DNA from: an uncultured Rhizobium sp. | GTDB lineage: Bacteria > Pseudomonadota > Alphaproteobacteria > Rhizobiales > Rhizobiaceae | NCBI GenBank assembly: GCA_945952045.1 | Contig: CAMFHE010000016.1 | Location: forward strand, 1-64,000 | Length of the DNA stretch: 64,000 bases | Direction: 5' to 3' | Shown: piece after piece, positions 55,999 to 64,000 of the stretch | Numbering within the stretch: the first letter of the stretch is position 1 | Layout: every line of letters begins with the position of its first letter | Program-made: the position numbers and the translations under genes | Notes under the pieces: model-generated | Seen by the model: the letters and a program-made list of their open reading frames with translations, nothing else | The model's database searches: none | What the model was told of the DNA's origin: nothing

Positions 55999-56405
55999 GC
56001 CATCCATATCGGCGATAACGTGCAGCGCATCTCGACCGTGGTCGATATGCGCTGAAGCAGGGACGGACGGTCAGTTGTGCATCGTCAAAACCGGGCACGA
56101 AAGCCGTGTGTCTGATCGCATCGCGATTCTGGAGAAGCAGGGCATAGGCCATCGCGATTTCGACCGTCCCGGACAGATTGGGTCCTCAACTGCAAGGTTC
56201 CGATCCTTTGACCGTAAGCCCCGAAGTCCATAACGGGCTTTGGCGCCAAGGAATCCTGCAAATAATTGATAAATAAAGATTTTTGTTTTCTTTTTGTGCG
56301 CGAAGCATGCGAAGTCTGCTGCACTGCAACGTGCATGGTCAGCCTCGAACAGGCTCGATCCTCTACTTGCGCTTCTGCCCCCAGATCGAGGCAGAAAGAC
56401 AGGAT
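55999..56405. other. Intergenic region upstream of the lpiA-like gene
   Basis: A 407-bp gap. It begins with a long hairpin at 56023-56054. A strongly AT-rich stretch at 56260-56300 probably holds the promoter of the lpiA-like/acvB operon. No further gene is evident. Confidence 0.45.
56023..56054. repeat. 32-bp imperfect palindrome (hairpin)
   Basis: CAGCGCAT...ATGCGCTG enclose TCGACC-GT-GGTCGA with one mismatch. It forms a 14-bp stem 25 bases after the kinase stop. It has no T-tract and resembles a REP-type or mRNA-end structure. Confidence 0.55.
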
Positions 56406-57683
56406 ATGCCGACCACTCTTCAGCGTGAGTTATCCAACGAAGCATCGACGCTTCCCGCTGCCAATACCAACGAAATTCTGATCCCATCCTTGCCCGCCGG
56501 AAACGGTTCGCGACCGTCTGCACTGCTGCGGCTGGCGCTGGCGACAGGCGCGCTTGCGACCATGGAATATGCAGCCGCCTTCGAGGCCAGCGGTTATGCC
56601 ATGGCGGTGAGCCTGTTTACGGCCCGTGGCCTTGTCCTGCCGTCGCCGCGCGCGGGCTGGAAACGGCGGCGCGCGTCCGGCTCCTATCTTCCCGGCCATG
56701 ACGACCTGCATCATGCGGCTGCGGTTGCCGGCGCGCATCCTGCAGCCGAGGCTCGCCTGGTCGGGCTTGGCGACAAGCGCGTCCTGTTCTCCAGCGACCG
56801 TCAGGCCTTCATCATGTATGCCCGTCAGAACGGCCAAATGATTGCGCTGTTCGATCCGGTTGGCGATCGCCGATACTGGAGCCAGCTGACGACGGATTTC
56901 ATGGCACAGGCAATGCAGGAAGGCCGGACACCGGTGTTCTATCAGGCGTCGGAATCATTTCTGCGCTATGCGGAAAGCCTGGGTTTGCGTGGCTACAAGC
57001 TCGGCGAACGCGCCGATATCGACGTCGCGGGTTTCGATATGAAGGGCAAGGACTGGGCAAACCTGCGCCGCGCCATCAATCGCGCCCAACGCGACGGGCT
57101 GGAATTTTCCATGGTGGAAAGCCAGGCGATCCGGTCGACGATGCCGGAATTGGCTCAAGTCTCCGACATCTGGCTTAAGGAAACCGGGACGCGGGAAAAG
57201 CAGTTTTCGCTGGGCCGCTTCAGCGCCGATTATGTCGCGGCTCACCCTGTCGCTGTCATTCGCTTCGAAGGCCGCATCGTCGCCTTCGCCAATATCGTGC
57301 TCGACGATGCCGGCACGAGCGCCTTCGTCGATCTCATGCGCTTTATCCCGGGCGTCCATCGTGGCGTCATGGATCTGCTGATGGTCAGGATCATCGAGGC
57401 GTTGCAGGCGCGCGGCGTGCAAAAACTCAACCTCGGAATGGCGCCGCTTTCCGGCCTCTCACAGACGCAATATGCGTCGGTCTGGGATCGTGTTGGCGGC
57501 CTGGTGTTTCGACACGGCAATCGTTTCTACAATTTCGAGGGATTGCTATCCTTCAAATCGAAATTCGCGCCGCAATGGACACCGCGTTATCTCGTCGTGC
57601 CCCGGCGGGCCAATCCCTTCGTCAGCGCCGCCGCCGCCGCCGTGCTGATTGCCGGTGGCTGGAGAGGGATCGTCGGCCGATGA
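56406..57683 (+). CDS. Lysyl-phosphatidylglycerol synthase domain protein (LpiA/MprF C-terminal domain only)
   Basis: A 425-aa DUF2156-type protein. Residues about 120-425 match the aminoacyl-tRNA-dependent synthase half of MprF/LpiA (LGDKRVLFSSDRQAFIMYAR, IALFDPVGDRRYW, PVFYQASESFLRYAESLGL, LNLGMAPLSGL). The 14-helix flippase half of typical rhizobial LpiA (about 870 aa) is missing; the first 120 residues contain at most one weak hydrophobic stretch. It would transfer lysine from Lys-tRNA to phosphatidylglycerol, but membrane access and flipping are unexplained. It overlaps acvB by ATGA, as in the lpiA-acvB operon. Confidence 0.85.
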   Translation: MPTTLQRELSNEASTLPAANTNEILIPSLPAGNGSRPSALLRLALATGALATMEYAAAFEASGYAMAVSLFTARGLVLPSPRAGWKRRRASGSYLPGHDDLHHAAAVAGAHPAAEARLVGLGDKRVLFSSDRQAFIMYARQNGQMIALFDPVGDRRYWSQLTTDFMAQAMQEGRTPVFYQASESFLRYAESLGLRGYKLGERADIDVAGFDMKGKDWANLRRAINRAQRDGLEFSMVESQAIRSTMPELAQVSDIWLKETGTREKQFSLGRFSADYVAAHPVAVIRFEGRIVAFANIVLDDAGTSAFVDLMRFIPGVHRGVMDLLMVRIIEALQARGVQKLNLGMAPLSGLSQTQYASVWDRVGGLVFRHGNRFYNFEGLLSFKSKFAPQWTPRYLVVPRRANPFVSAAAAAVLIAGGWRGIVGR

Positions 57684-59020
57684 AACGCGCGCTGCTCGCC
57701 TGCCTTGCCCTGCTGCTTGCACTGCCCGCCTTGGCGGAAGAGCGGTCTTTTGCGACCGGCAATCTTGCATCTCCCCGCATCCTGCTGCCTCAGGGCAATG
57801 TGCGGGCGGAATTCTTCCTGATCTCCGATGCGTCCGGTTGGGGCGGCGCGGAAGATGAGCTTGCAAACCGGCTGTCGGGCGAGGGCGCAATCGTTGTCGG
57901 GATCGATCTGCCGGCCTATCTCGGCGGGCTCGAGGCGGAGCAACGCAAGTGCGGCTATACGGTCTCGGCAATCGAATCGCTCAGCAAGCAGATACAGCGC
58001 GAACTCGGCGTCAAATCCTATCGCGCGCCGATCATCGCCGGCGTCGGGGCCGGCGGCGCGATGGCGCTTGCCATCGCCGCGCAGACGCCGGCGGCGACAA
58101 TCGGCGAAACTCTGGCGCTCGATCCGCAGGATCGCATCGCGCTTGCGAAGCCACTGTGCACACCTGCCAGCAAGGAGCCGGTCGAGGGCGGCATGCGTTA
58201 TGGCCTGACGCCGGGCGCCTTGCCGAATGCCGTGTCCGTTCTTTTCAGCGACATGGCTCCCGACATGGGGCGTGCGCATGTTCAAAAGCTCCAGGCGGAT
58301 CATCCGGAGATCGCCATCGCGGCGTCGCCTGCAAGCGGTCTCGCCGGACTCGAAGCCGCTTTGACGAGCCGGCTTGCGCCCTCACAGGAACAGATCGACG
58401 ACCTGCCGCTGGCGATCACCGAGGTCAAGCCGCAACGCGACACGCTGGCGATTATCGTCTCCGGCGATGGCGGCTGGCGCGATATCGACAAGAAGATCGC
58501 CGGTTTTCTACAAGACTACGGCGTGCCCTCTGTTGGCATCGACTCCTTGCGCTATTTCTGGTCGGAACAGACGCCTGAATCCACCGCGCGCGATCTGGAG
58601 CGGATCGTCGATCACTATACGCGCCAGTTCGGCACGAAAAATGTCGCGTTGATCGGCTATTCCTTCGGGGCGAACATTCTGCCGTCCTCCTTCAACCGCA
58701 TGAGCGAGCGGCATCGCGGACAGGTACGGATGATTTCGCTGCTGGCGCCGTCTCGCGAAGCGGATTTCCAGATTTCCGTCATGGGCTGGCTTGGTGCCAA
58801 AGGCGCGGGAAAGGCGGGCGATCCGGTGGAGGATGCAAAACGTATCGACGCCCGTCTGCTGCATTGCGTGTATGGCGCGGCCGAGGAAGTCAGCGGCTGC
58901 CCCGCTCTGGCACCGCATGGCGCGGAGGTATTGGCCATCGCCGGTGGTCACCATTTCGATGGCGATTACAAGAGCCTGACGGCGAAGATCGTTGCCGAAC
59001 TGGAAAAGCGGCTCCCCTGA
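57680..59020 (+). CDS. acvB: AcvB/VirJ-family periplasmic hydrolase
   Basis: A 446-aa protein with a signal peptide (MKRALLACLALLLALPALA) and two regions. The C-terminal VirJ domain has IIVSGDGGWRDIDKKIAGFL (from about 258) and the nucleophile elbow GYSFG with S328. An N-terminal alpha/beta-like half has VGAGGAMALA. Agrobacterium AcvB, also called AtvA in Rhizobium tropici, hydrolyses lysyl-phosphatidylglycerol and is needed for virulence or acid tolerance. It is coupled to the synthase gene, which fits a make-and-degrade pair. Confidence 0.93.
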   Translation: MKRALLACLALLLALPALAEERSFATGNLASPRILLPQGNVRAEFFLISDASGWGGAEDELANRLSGEGAIVVGIDLPAYLGGLEAEQRKCGYTVSAIESLSKQIQRELGVKSYRAPIIAGVGAGGAMALAIAAQTPAATIGETLALDPQDRIALAKPLCTPASKEPVEGGMRYGLTPGALPNAVSVLFSDMAPDMGRAHVQKLQADHPEIAIAASPASGLAGLEAALTSRLAPSQEQIDDLPLAITEVKPQRDTLAIIVSGDGGWRDIDKKIAGFLQDYGVPSVGIDSLRYFWSEQTPESTARDLERIVDHYTRQFGTKNVALIGYSFGANILPSSFNRMSERHRGQVRMISLLAPSREADFQISVMGWLGAKGAGKAGDPVEDAKRIDARLLHCVYGAAEEVSGCPALAPHGAEVLAIAGGHHFDGDYKSLTAKIVAELEKRLP

Positions 59021-59039
59021 CCCGGAAGGGCTTGCGCTG

Positions 59040-59612
59040 TCAGGGATTGACCCAGCGCGCACCCGTCAACGCGCCGGCCGGATCGTAGTCGAAAACGGCC
59101 CGGCGGTTGTCGGCGCGTCGCAGCTCGAACCAATCCAGCGATTCCGCGGTGAAAATCACGACGCCGAAGAATCGTTTGCCGTCGGCATCGTCATCCGGGT
59201 TTGCGGGAGCCGCCGTTTCGCCATCGGTCGCGTCGCCCGGTGGGCCGCCGGCATAGGTGCTGCGCGTCCACGGCGAAAGCTTGTCCCAGGCCTCGGCGGC
59301 GATGGGGCTGCCGGGCGCGTGCAGGCGCGCTATCCCTTGCAGGCGTAACTGTGTCCGCGATACCGCCGAAAAGCCGAGAACCGTAGCGGCGGATTTTTTA
59401 GCGATTTCCAGCCATTTTCGGCTTCGGATATCGGTATGGATTTCAAGTGTGCGCTTCGCCGCATCTGCCCGCCGCAACACGACCATCCGTGCTTGCGGCC
59501 TGCCCGAACCGTCCACCGAACACAGGTTCACGAAGCGGAAGCCCGATTGCGGGTCAATGGCAGCGGTTTCGAGTTCGGCCCATGCCGAACGGTCGATCTC
59601 GGCGAGGTTCAA
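59040..59612 (-). CDS. Pyridoxamine 5'-phosphate oxidase-like FMN-binding protein
   Basis: A 190-aa protein of the Alr4036/PNPOx-like family: FRFVNLCSVDGSGRPQARMVVLRR, LEIHTDIRSRKWLEI and a C-terminal WFELRRADNRRAVFDYD. The split-barrel fold binds FMN or F420-type cofactors. The start is a TTG at 59612 overlapping the stop of the DUF1330 gene (TTGA), with ACGAGG 7 bases upstream. The longer open frame upstream lies out of register over the DUF1330 gene. Confidence 0.82.
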   Translation of the reverse strand: MNLAEIDRSAWAELETAAIDPQSGFRFVNLCSVDGSGRPQARMVVLRRADAAKRTLEIHTDIRSRKWLEIAKKSAATVLGFSAVSRTQLRLQGIARLHAPGSPIAAEAWDKLSPWTRSTYAGGPPGDATDGETAAPANPDDDADGKRFFGVVIFTAESLDWFELRRADNRRAVFDYDPAGALTGARWVNP

Positions 59613-59923
59613 CGTCTGGCCTCGTGTCCTGCGACCGGCGATCCCTCGATGATCGAAACCTCTCGCGAATAGGCGCGGGCCGCAAATTCGAGCGAGGCCT
59701 GATATTCGGGGTCCTCGTAACAGGTCTTCGCCGCGTCGTAGCTGTCGAAGCGCACGATCAATTGCCGAGGATAATGAGTGCCTTCGACGGTTTCGATCCT
59801 GTTTCGACCGGCGATGATCTCGACATCGTAGCGCTTGGCGATGCTGGCGAACATGTCGCCATAGATCCGCAAGGCTTCCGCATCCTTGATATCGCCGCCT
59901 CTTATGATCCAGTATCCGGCCAT
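59609..59923 (-). CDS. DUF1330-family protein
   Basis: A 104-aa small ferredoxin-like/dimeric barrel protein: MAGYWIIRGGDIKDAEALRIYG, then YPRQLIVRFDSYDAAKTCYEDPEYQ. A GAGGA site precedes the ATG at 59923. It is translationally coupled to the PNPOx-like gene. Function is unknown; family members are often described as monooxygenase-like or EthD-like dimers. Confidence 0.88.
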   Translation of the reverse strand: MAGYWIIRGGDIKDAEALRIYGDMFASIAKRYDVEIIAGRNRIETVEGTHYPRQLIVRFDSYDAAKTCYEDPEYQASLEFAARAYSREVSIIEGSPVAGHEARR

Positions 59924-59944
59924 CCTGCCATTCCTCGCATGCCT

Positions 59945-59977
59945 GGACGGTTCCCGGCGCTTGCCCGGCAACCGTCC
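59945..59977 (-). other. Intercistronic hairpin SDR-DUF1330
   Basis: GGACGGTT (59945-59952) pairs with AACCGTCC (59970-59977), with an inner CCGG/CCGG pairing. It lacks a T-tract and probably marks an RNA end or processing site between the two minus-strand genes. Confidence 0.45.
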
Positions 59978-59994
59978 GTGTTTCATCAACCCGA

Positions 59995-60699
59995 TTACAC
60001 CGAGCGTGTGATGCCGCCATCGACCTTGAGGTTTTGGCCGGTGATGTAGCCGGCGCCTTCCGAGACGAGGAAGGAAATGGTCGCGGCCACTTCGGCGCTC
60101 GTGCCGTAGCGCTTCATCGGAACGCTGTCGCGGCGCTCCTCGGTCGAGGGCAGGCTGTCGATCCAGCCCGGCAGCACATTGTTGATGCGGATGCCGTCGC
60201 CGGCATAGGTGTCGGCATAGATCTTGGTATAGGAGGCGAGACCGGCGCGGAAAACGGCCGATGTCGGGAACATCGACGACGGCTCGAACACCCAGGCCGT
60301 GGAGATGTTGACGATGGCGCCAGACTTCTGCGCCTGCATGATCGGCGTCACCAGCCGCACGGGGCGGATGACATTCATCAGGTAGACATCGAGGCCGGTA
60401 TGCCATTGCTCGTCGGTGATCTCGACGATCTGCGCCCGCGGGCCATGACCGGCGCTATTGACCAGGGCGTCGATACGACCCCACTTATCCATCGTCGCGT
60501 CGACAAGGCGCTTCAGGTCGTCGTTCGACTGGTTGGAGCCGGTCACGCCGAGGCCGCCGAGTTCCTTCGCGAGCGCTTCGCCCTTGCCGGAGGAGGAGAG
60601 GATGGCGACCTTGAAGCCATCCGCCGCCAGACGTCGGGCCGCTTCGGCGCCCATGCCGCTGCCGCCCGCCGTGATGATCGCAACTTTATCTGCAGACAT
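59995..60699 (-). CDS. SDR-family oxidoreductase with atypical active site
   Basis: A 234-aa SDR. The cofactor motif is TAGGSGMG and the NAG-like motif is ALVNSAGHG. Where YxxxK is expected the sequence reads SSMFPTSAVFRAGLASYTK, so the catalytic Tyr and Lys are not in canonical register. ATG 60699 has AAGGA upstream. It diverges from a GcvA-type LysR gene across 245 bp, which may regulate it. Confidence 0.85.
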   Translation of the reverse strand: MSADKVAIITAGGSGMGAEAARRLAADGFKVAILSSSGKGEALAKELGGLGVTGSNQSNDDLKRLVDATMDKWGRIDALVNSAGHGPRAQIVEITDEQWHTGLDVYLMNVIRPVRLVTPIMQAQKSGAIVNISTAWVFEPSSMFPTSAVFRAGLASYTKIYADTYAGDGIRINNVLPGWIDSLPSTEERRDSVPMKRYGTSAEVAATISFLVSEGAGYITGQNLKVDGGITRSV

Positions 60700-60944
60700 A
60701 TCATGATCCTTTCGATGCCGGGCACTGCATGCCGCGTTGGTTTCAAGGCGTAGCATACGCCTCATGCGAGCGCGAACCAGTTATGCTTTTTTCTGGCAGT
60801 AGAATAACTATCGCACCGCGTCGGCTATCGAGGCGAATGACACAAAGATTTTGTGCTCGGTACTATGGATTGCCCGCTTTCCTTCAATAGGATACCCTTT
60901 GGCAGCCGCACGACCCTCGAATTTATCAGTAGAAAATATCAACG

Positions 60945-61832
60945 ATGAGCAATGCGCTTGGCAAGCTTCCGCCGCTGAATGGTCTCAGGGCCTTCGAGGT
61001 CGCGGCGCGTCATCTGAATTTCCGGCTGGCTGCCGAAGAGCTTGGCGTGACGCAAGGCGCCGTCGCCCAACATGTGCGCGGGCTGGAGGCGGAACTCGGC
61101 GTTGCGTTGTTCGAGCGCCTGCCGAAATCGCTGGCGTTGACGGGCGAGGGCCGTGGCTACATCGCCGACATCCGGCGGGCCTTCGAACTGATTTCCAATG
61201 CGACTGCAAACCTGAAACCGCAGCCTGTCAAGCTGACCGTCAGCACGACGCCGACCTTCGCATCGAAATGGCTGATCCCGCGCCTGACGGATTTCACGGC
61301 AAACCATCCCGGGCTCGATCTGCATATTCTGGCGACCGATCGCATCTCCAGCTTTCAGGCGGATGGCGTCGATCTCGCGGTCCGCTACGGCAGCCCGCCT
61401 TTCGGAACGGGGCTTTCGGCCGAACTCCTGTTCGAGCAGGAGATTGTTCCGGTTTGCAATCCGGGTCTTGTTCCCGTTGGCGCCGAACCGCGCGATGGCA
61501 AGGCCTTGGCGCAGTACACGCTTCTCCACGACCTTCATAACTTCTGGCCGGAATATATCGACGTTTTCCTCGGGGGCGGCGAGCCGGCGCTGTTTCGCAA
61601 CATCAGCTTTTCGCAGACATCGCACGCCATCGAAGCGGCCATCGCCGGCCAGGGAATCGCCATGGCAACGCGTGCTTTCGTCTCCATGGATATCGAGGCG
61701 GGCAGATTGCGGCAGGTTTTCCCAGGCGTGCTACGCGCCCGCGCGGATTTCTACTGTGTCCGCCCCCGCTATCGGAAATCCGAAGCGATCGACAAGTTAC
61801 AGGACTGGATGCGCGCGCAGGCCCGGCAATAG
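60945..61832 (+). CDS. LysR-family regulator (GcvA-like)
   Basis: A 295-aa LysR protein with the GcvA-type N-terminus LPPLNGLRAFEVAARHLNFR and GVTQGAVAQHVRGLEAELGV, and a complete effector domain. It is divergent from the SDR/DUF1330/PNPOx-like operon and is its likely regulator. The intergenic region has AGTTAT-N19-ATAACT (60779-60809), a weak operator candidate. Confidence 0.92.
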   Translation: MSNALGKLPPLNGLRAFEVAARHLNFRLAAEELGVTQGAVAQHVRGLEAELGVALFERLPKSLALTGEGRGYIADIRRAFELISNATANLKPQPVKLTVSTTPTFASKWLIPRLTDFTANHPGLDLHILATDRISSFQADGVDLAVRYGSPPFGTGLSAELLFEQEIVPVCNPGLVPVGAEPRDGKALAQYTLLHDLHNFWPEYIDVFLGGGEPALFRNISFSQTSHAIEAAIAGQGIAMATRAFVSMDIEAGRLRQVFPGVLRARADFYCVRPRYRKSEAIDKLQDWMRAQARQ

Positions 61833-61856
61833 ACCACATCGTTTTCGAAAAATATA

Positions 61857-61874
61857 ACTTACCAAAAGGTGCCT
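61857..61874. promoter_or_regulatory. HxlR-type half-site upstream of SDR gene
   Basis: ACTTACC-AAAA-GGTGCCT contains a full ACTTAC half-site identical to that in the HxlR promoter, with a degenerate second arm. It lies 60 bases upstream of the SDR start at 61935. Confidence 0.35.
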
Positions 61875-61934
61875 ACTTCCCAATAGAGAGTGGGTGCCCT
61901 AACTCTTGGTCAGACGATAGCAAGGATGGAAGTC

Positions 61935-62684
61935 ATGGATTTTTCGAAAGCGACTATTTTGATCACTGGCGGCAATTCCGGCATCGGCCGTGGCATTGCC
62001 GAGGCGCTGGCTGCGCGCGGCGCAAAGGTCATCATCACCGGCAGAAACAGCGCCACCATCAGCGAAACGCTCGCTGCCAATCCGGGCATGCATGGATACG
62101 CGCTTGATGTCAGCGATGCCGCAGCCATCGTCGATTTCGTATCGCGCGTGACGGTGGAGCATCCCGATCTGAACGCCGTCATCCACAATGCCGGCATCAT
62201 GATCATCGAAGACGTTCTGGCCGAGCCATACGATCTCGACGTCGTGGATCGGACGATCGCGACAAACCTTCTGGCGCCGATCCGTCTGACGGCGGCTTTG
62301 CTGCCACATCTGCGGGCGAAACAGGCCTCGGCCGTGGTTACGGTTTCTTCGGGACTTGCCTTCGTGCCCCGCGCGAATGCGCTGACCTATAGCGCAACCA
62401 AGGCTGCGATCCATTCATGGACCCAGAGCCTGCGGCACGAGTTGCGCAAGACGAGCGTTTCGGTCGTCGAACTCGCGCCGCCGCTGGTGGCGACGGATCT
62501 GACGCCCGGTCAGGCGGAAAATCCGCGCGCCATGCCGCTGGATGCATTCGTGACCGAAGCCGTGGACCTGCTCTGCGCGCCGGAAACGCCGAAGGAAGTG
62601 CTTGTCCAGCGGGTCATGCCGCAGCGCAGCGCCGAGCAGACCGGAAATTTCGATACCGTCTTCGGGATGATCAACCCGGCCTGA
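61935..62684 (+). CDS. Short-chain dehydrogenase (DltE-like SDR)
   Basis: A 249-aa SDR with ILITGGNSGIGRGIAEALA, VIHNAGIMI, catalytic Ser in VTVSSGLAF and YSATK. The C-terminal half resembles oxidoreductases annotated as DltE. ATG 61935 is preferred over 61926 because GGAAG lies at the right distance only for it. It is convergent with an HxlR regulator, with which it often co-occurs. Confidence 0.92.
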   Translation: MDFSKATILITGGNSGIGRGIAEALAARGAKVIITGRNSATISETLAANPGMHGYALDVSDAAAIVDFVSRVTVEHPDLNAVIHNAGIMIIEDVLAEPYDLDVVDRTIATNLLAPIRLTAALLPHLRAKQASAVVTVSSGLAFVPRANALTYSATKAAIHSWTQSLRHELRKTSVSVVELAPPLVATDLTPGQAENPRAMPLDAFVTEAVDLLCAPETPKEVLVQRVMPQRSAEQTGNFDTVFGMINPA

Positions 62685-62697
62685 CGGTATCGCATTT

Positions 62698-62731
62698 GCG
62701 TCTCGCCCGATCCGGGCGGGACGCTGCTTTT
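62698..62731. terminator. Terminator between SDR and HxlR genes
   Basis: A 12-bp stem, GCGTCTCGCCCG (62698-62709) with CGGGCGGGACGC (62713-62724), containing one T-G pair, has a 3-base loop and is followed by TGCTTTT. It follows the SDR stop by 13 bases. Confidence 0.8.
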
Positions 62732-62734
62732 CAT

Positions 62735-63163
62735 TCAATCCTGCCGGTCGTCGAAGCTGTTGCGGGCAGCGGCGACGGCGTCATGGTTCTCGACGGCCCA
62801 GATCCAGACATTGCAGAAGGCCGCGCCCAGCGTCAGGCCAAGCGATGACAGGCTGTACTCGACCTTCGGCGGCACGCTCGGATAGAGCTTTCGCACCACA
62901 AGACCGTCCCGTTCCATGCGCTTCAGCGTTTGCGTCAGCATCTTCTGGCTGATGCCGGTGACTTGCCGGGCCAGTTCGGAAAAGCGCAGCGTTCCGCCAT
63001 CCCAAAGCGTGTCGAGAATGACAACGGTCCACTTGTCGGCAAAGCCGGACATCATATCCCGAACGAGTTTCTCGACATCGGGATCGACGTTTTCGGGATA
63101 GTCCCTGGCCTTGTAAGTTTCCGCCTTGGCCAGATCGGCTTGCGAATAACGTGTCTCGTTCAT
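62735..63163 (-). CDS. HxlR-family regulator
   Basis: A 142-aa winged-helix regulator: MSGFADKWTVVILDTLWDGGTLRFSELARQVTGISQKMLTQTLKRMERDGLV (seen at about 38-89). HxlR/YodB-type proteins often sense electrophiles or aldehydes. The start at 63163 matches family length. An ACTTAC/GTAAGT palindrome lies just upstream, consistent with autorepression. Confidence 0.92.
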   Translation of the reverse strand: MNETRYSQADLAKAETYKARDYPENVDPDVEKLVRDMMSGFADKWTVVILDTLWDGGTLRFSELARQVTGISQKMLTQTLKRMERDGLVVRKLYPSVPPKVEYSLSSLGLTLGAAFCNVWIWAVENHDAVAAARNSFDDRQD

Positions 63164-63197
63164 TGCCCACAATACCTGTTGCCGCTTTCCAATGGAA

Positions 63198-63218
63198 ACT
63201 TACGAACAACTGGTAAGT
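63198..63218. promoter_or_regulatory. HxlR operator candidate
   Basis: ACTTAC-N9-GTAAGT is a perfect inverted repeat 35 bases upstream of the HxlR start. TACTTA/TAAGTA-type repeats are typical of this regulator family. Confidence 0.55.
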
Positions 63219-63238
63219 AGGTCAACCGGTCGATTTCC

Positions 63239-63829
63239 TCATGCCTTGCGGCAAGTACAGGCCTCGTAGCCATTGGCAAACAATCTGCCGGCCTTCATGC
63301 CGATCATTGCCGGAATGTCCTGCACGGTCGCGACGCGCAGCGAGCGGGCAATCGATATGGCCGCCTCGGCGCAGATCGCGGCGTCTTCGGCGGCGTTGTG
63401 ATGCGCGAAGGTGAGGCCGAGATGGGAGGCGAGCACATTCAGTTTGTGCGATCCAAGATGCGGCCAGACTTTCTGCGCCATCTTGACGGAGCAAAGATAC
63501 CGAAGCTCGGGATAGCTTTGCCTGTATTGATCGAGACAGGCGCGCCAGACGCTGAAATCGAAAGCCGCATTGTGGGCGATCATCGTCGCATCGCGGAAAT
63601 CGTCTTCGAACTCGTCCATCACCTCCGGAAACTCGCCGGCATCCTCGACATGTTCCGGCCGGATGCCGTGAATTGCAATGTTGAAGGAAGAAAACCGCAT
63701 GCTTTTCGGGCGGATCAGGCGCTCTTCGACACGAACGACACGCCCGTCCTCGATCCACGCCAGGCCGACCGAACAGGCGCTGCCGCGCTGCTCGTTTGCG
63801 GTTTCGAAATCAATTGCGATGGTCTTCAA
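63239..63829 (-). CDS. DEDDh 3'-5' exonuclease (DnaQ-like)
   Basis: A 196-aa exonuclease-fold protein. Exo I is D7-F-E9 (MKTIAIDFETAN), Exo II is AHNAAFDFSVW, and Exo III is HHNAAEDA (HxxxxD). It is a stand-alone protein, not fused to polymerase III epsilon. It may take part in DNA or RNA trimming. The C-terminus carries a CTC motif (YEACTCRKA). Confidence 0.9.
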   Translation of the reverse strand: MKTIAIDFETANEQRGSACSVGLAWIEDGRVVRVEERLIRPKSMRFSSFNIAIHGIRPEHVEDAGEFPEVMDEFEDDFRDATMIAHNAAFDFSVWRACLDQYRQSYPELRYLCSVKMAQKVWPHLGSHKLNVLASHLGLTFAHHNAAEDAAICAEAAISIARSLRVATVQDIPAMIGMKAGRLFANGYEACTCRKA

Positions 63830-63915
63830 GCGATGCTCCGGCTCTCTTTGCCGACGCTTTTATCGCCGCAGGCGCGATTTGGCAAAATCGAAAGCCCATC
63901 TGTCGCAGCAATAGG

Positions 63916-64000
63916 CTACCTTGAACCCCGATCGAAGGTCGAGGCGCTCAGGCCGCGCTGGCGCAAGACGCTGCGGGCGATTTTTTCGGTCGGCGTGCGC
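63916..64000 (-). CDS. 3' end of an unidentified gene, cut by window edge
   Basis: A minus-strand frame enters from the right edge, encoding RTPTEKIARSVLRQRGLSAS plus a few residues, with high GC3, and stops at TAG (63916-63918). Codon use fits coding sequence, but too little is visible to assign a family. Confidence 0.35.
   Translation of the reverse strand, partial: RTPTEKIARSVLRQRGLSASTFDRGSR

Noticed and set aside
59613..60020. Long N-terminal extension of the PNPOx-like protein
   Set aside because: It is an out-of-frame reading of the DUF1330 gene and the gap before it; the TTG at 59612 gives the family length.

Overview
The window looks like chromosomal (or chromid) DNA of a Rhizobiaceae alphaproteobacterium (Rhizobium/Agrobacterium/Neorhizobium type). 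The support is high GC with strong GC3, a bcsN-bcsA-bcsB cellulose locus with the rhizobial BcsN lipoprotein, a ugpBAEC operon behind a Pho-box-like site, an EcfG-type stress promoter, an LpiA-like/AcvB pair, and many peptide ABC importers. The genus is not resolved. No rRNA, tRNA, CRISPR array or complete insertion sequence was recognised.

Layout. 1-6300: a LysR gene whose 3' end is cut near the left edge, diverging from a degenerate alpha/beta-hydrolase and an RND efflux adaptor/pump pair. 6300-15250: a cellulose locus on the minus strand (bcsN, bcsA, bcsB), followed on the same strand by a diguanylate cyclase, plus a divergent exported TPR protein. 15250-18450: EamA exporter with its TetR repressor, a Gre-like factor and a MYG1 hydrolase. 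18480-23900: a ugpBAEC glycerol-3-phosphate importer ending in an endonuclease/exonuclease/phosphatase-fold gene. 23935-25340: a small stress-type protein and a TerC transporter.

25440-37100 is a coherent peptide and D-amino-acid salvage region: D-amino-acid transaminase, DmpA-type aminopeptidase, DppA D-aminopeptidase, LysR, amidohydrolase, a five-gene dipeptide ABC importer and a glutamine-amidotransferase-like gamma-glutamyl hydrolase. Next to it lies a 1016-residue three-domain protein (small-molecule kinase, M23 peptidase fold, class III aminotransferase/phospho-lyase) with a divergent Lrp regulator. 40890-51850 is a second import-and-oxidise cluster: GntR, fused double ABC ATPase, MarR, SDR, two DAO-family flavoproteins, Tat-type binding protein, two permeases and a cupin.

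51940-64000: SulP/STAS anion transporter, orphan hybrid histidine kinase, an operon of a stand-alone lysyl-phosphatidylglycerol synthase domain with AcvB/VirJ, then SDR, LysR, DUF1330, PNPOx-like, HxlR and exonuclease genes. The most distinctive items are the kinase-M23-lyase fusion, the flippase-less LpiA with AcvB, the cyclase placed where a cellulase usually sits, the catalytically dead hydrolase leading the RND operon, and several strong unassigned palindromes and hairpins.
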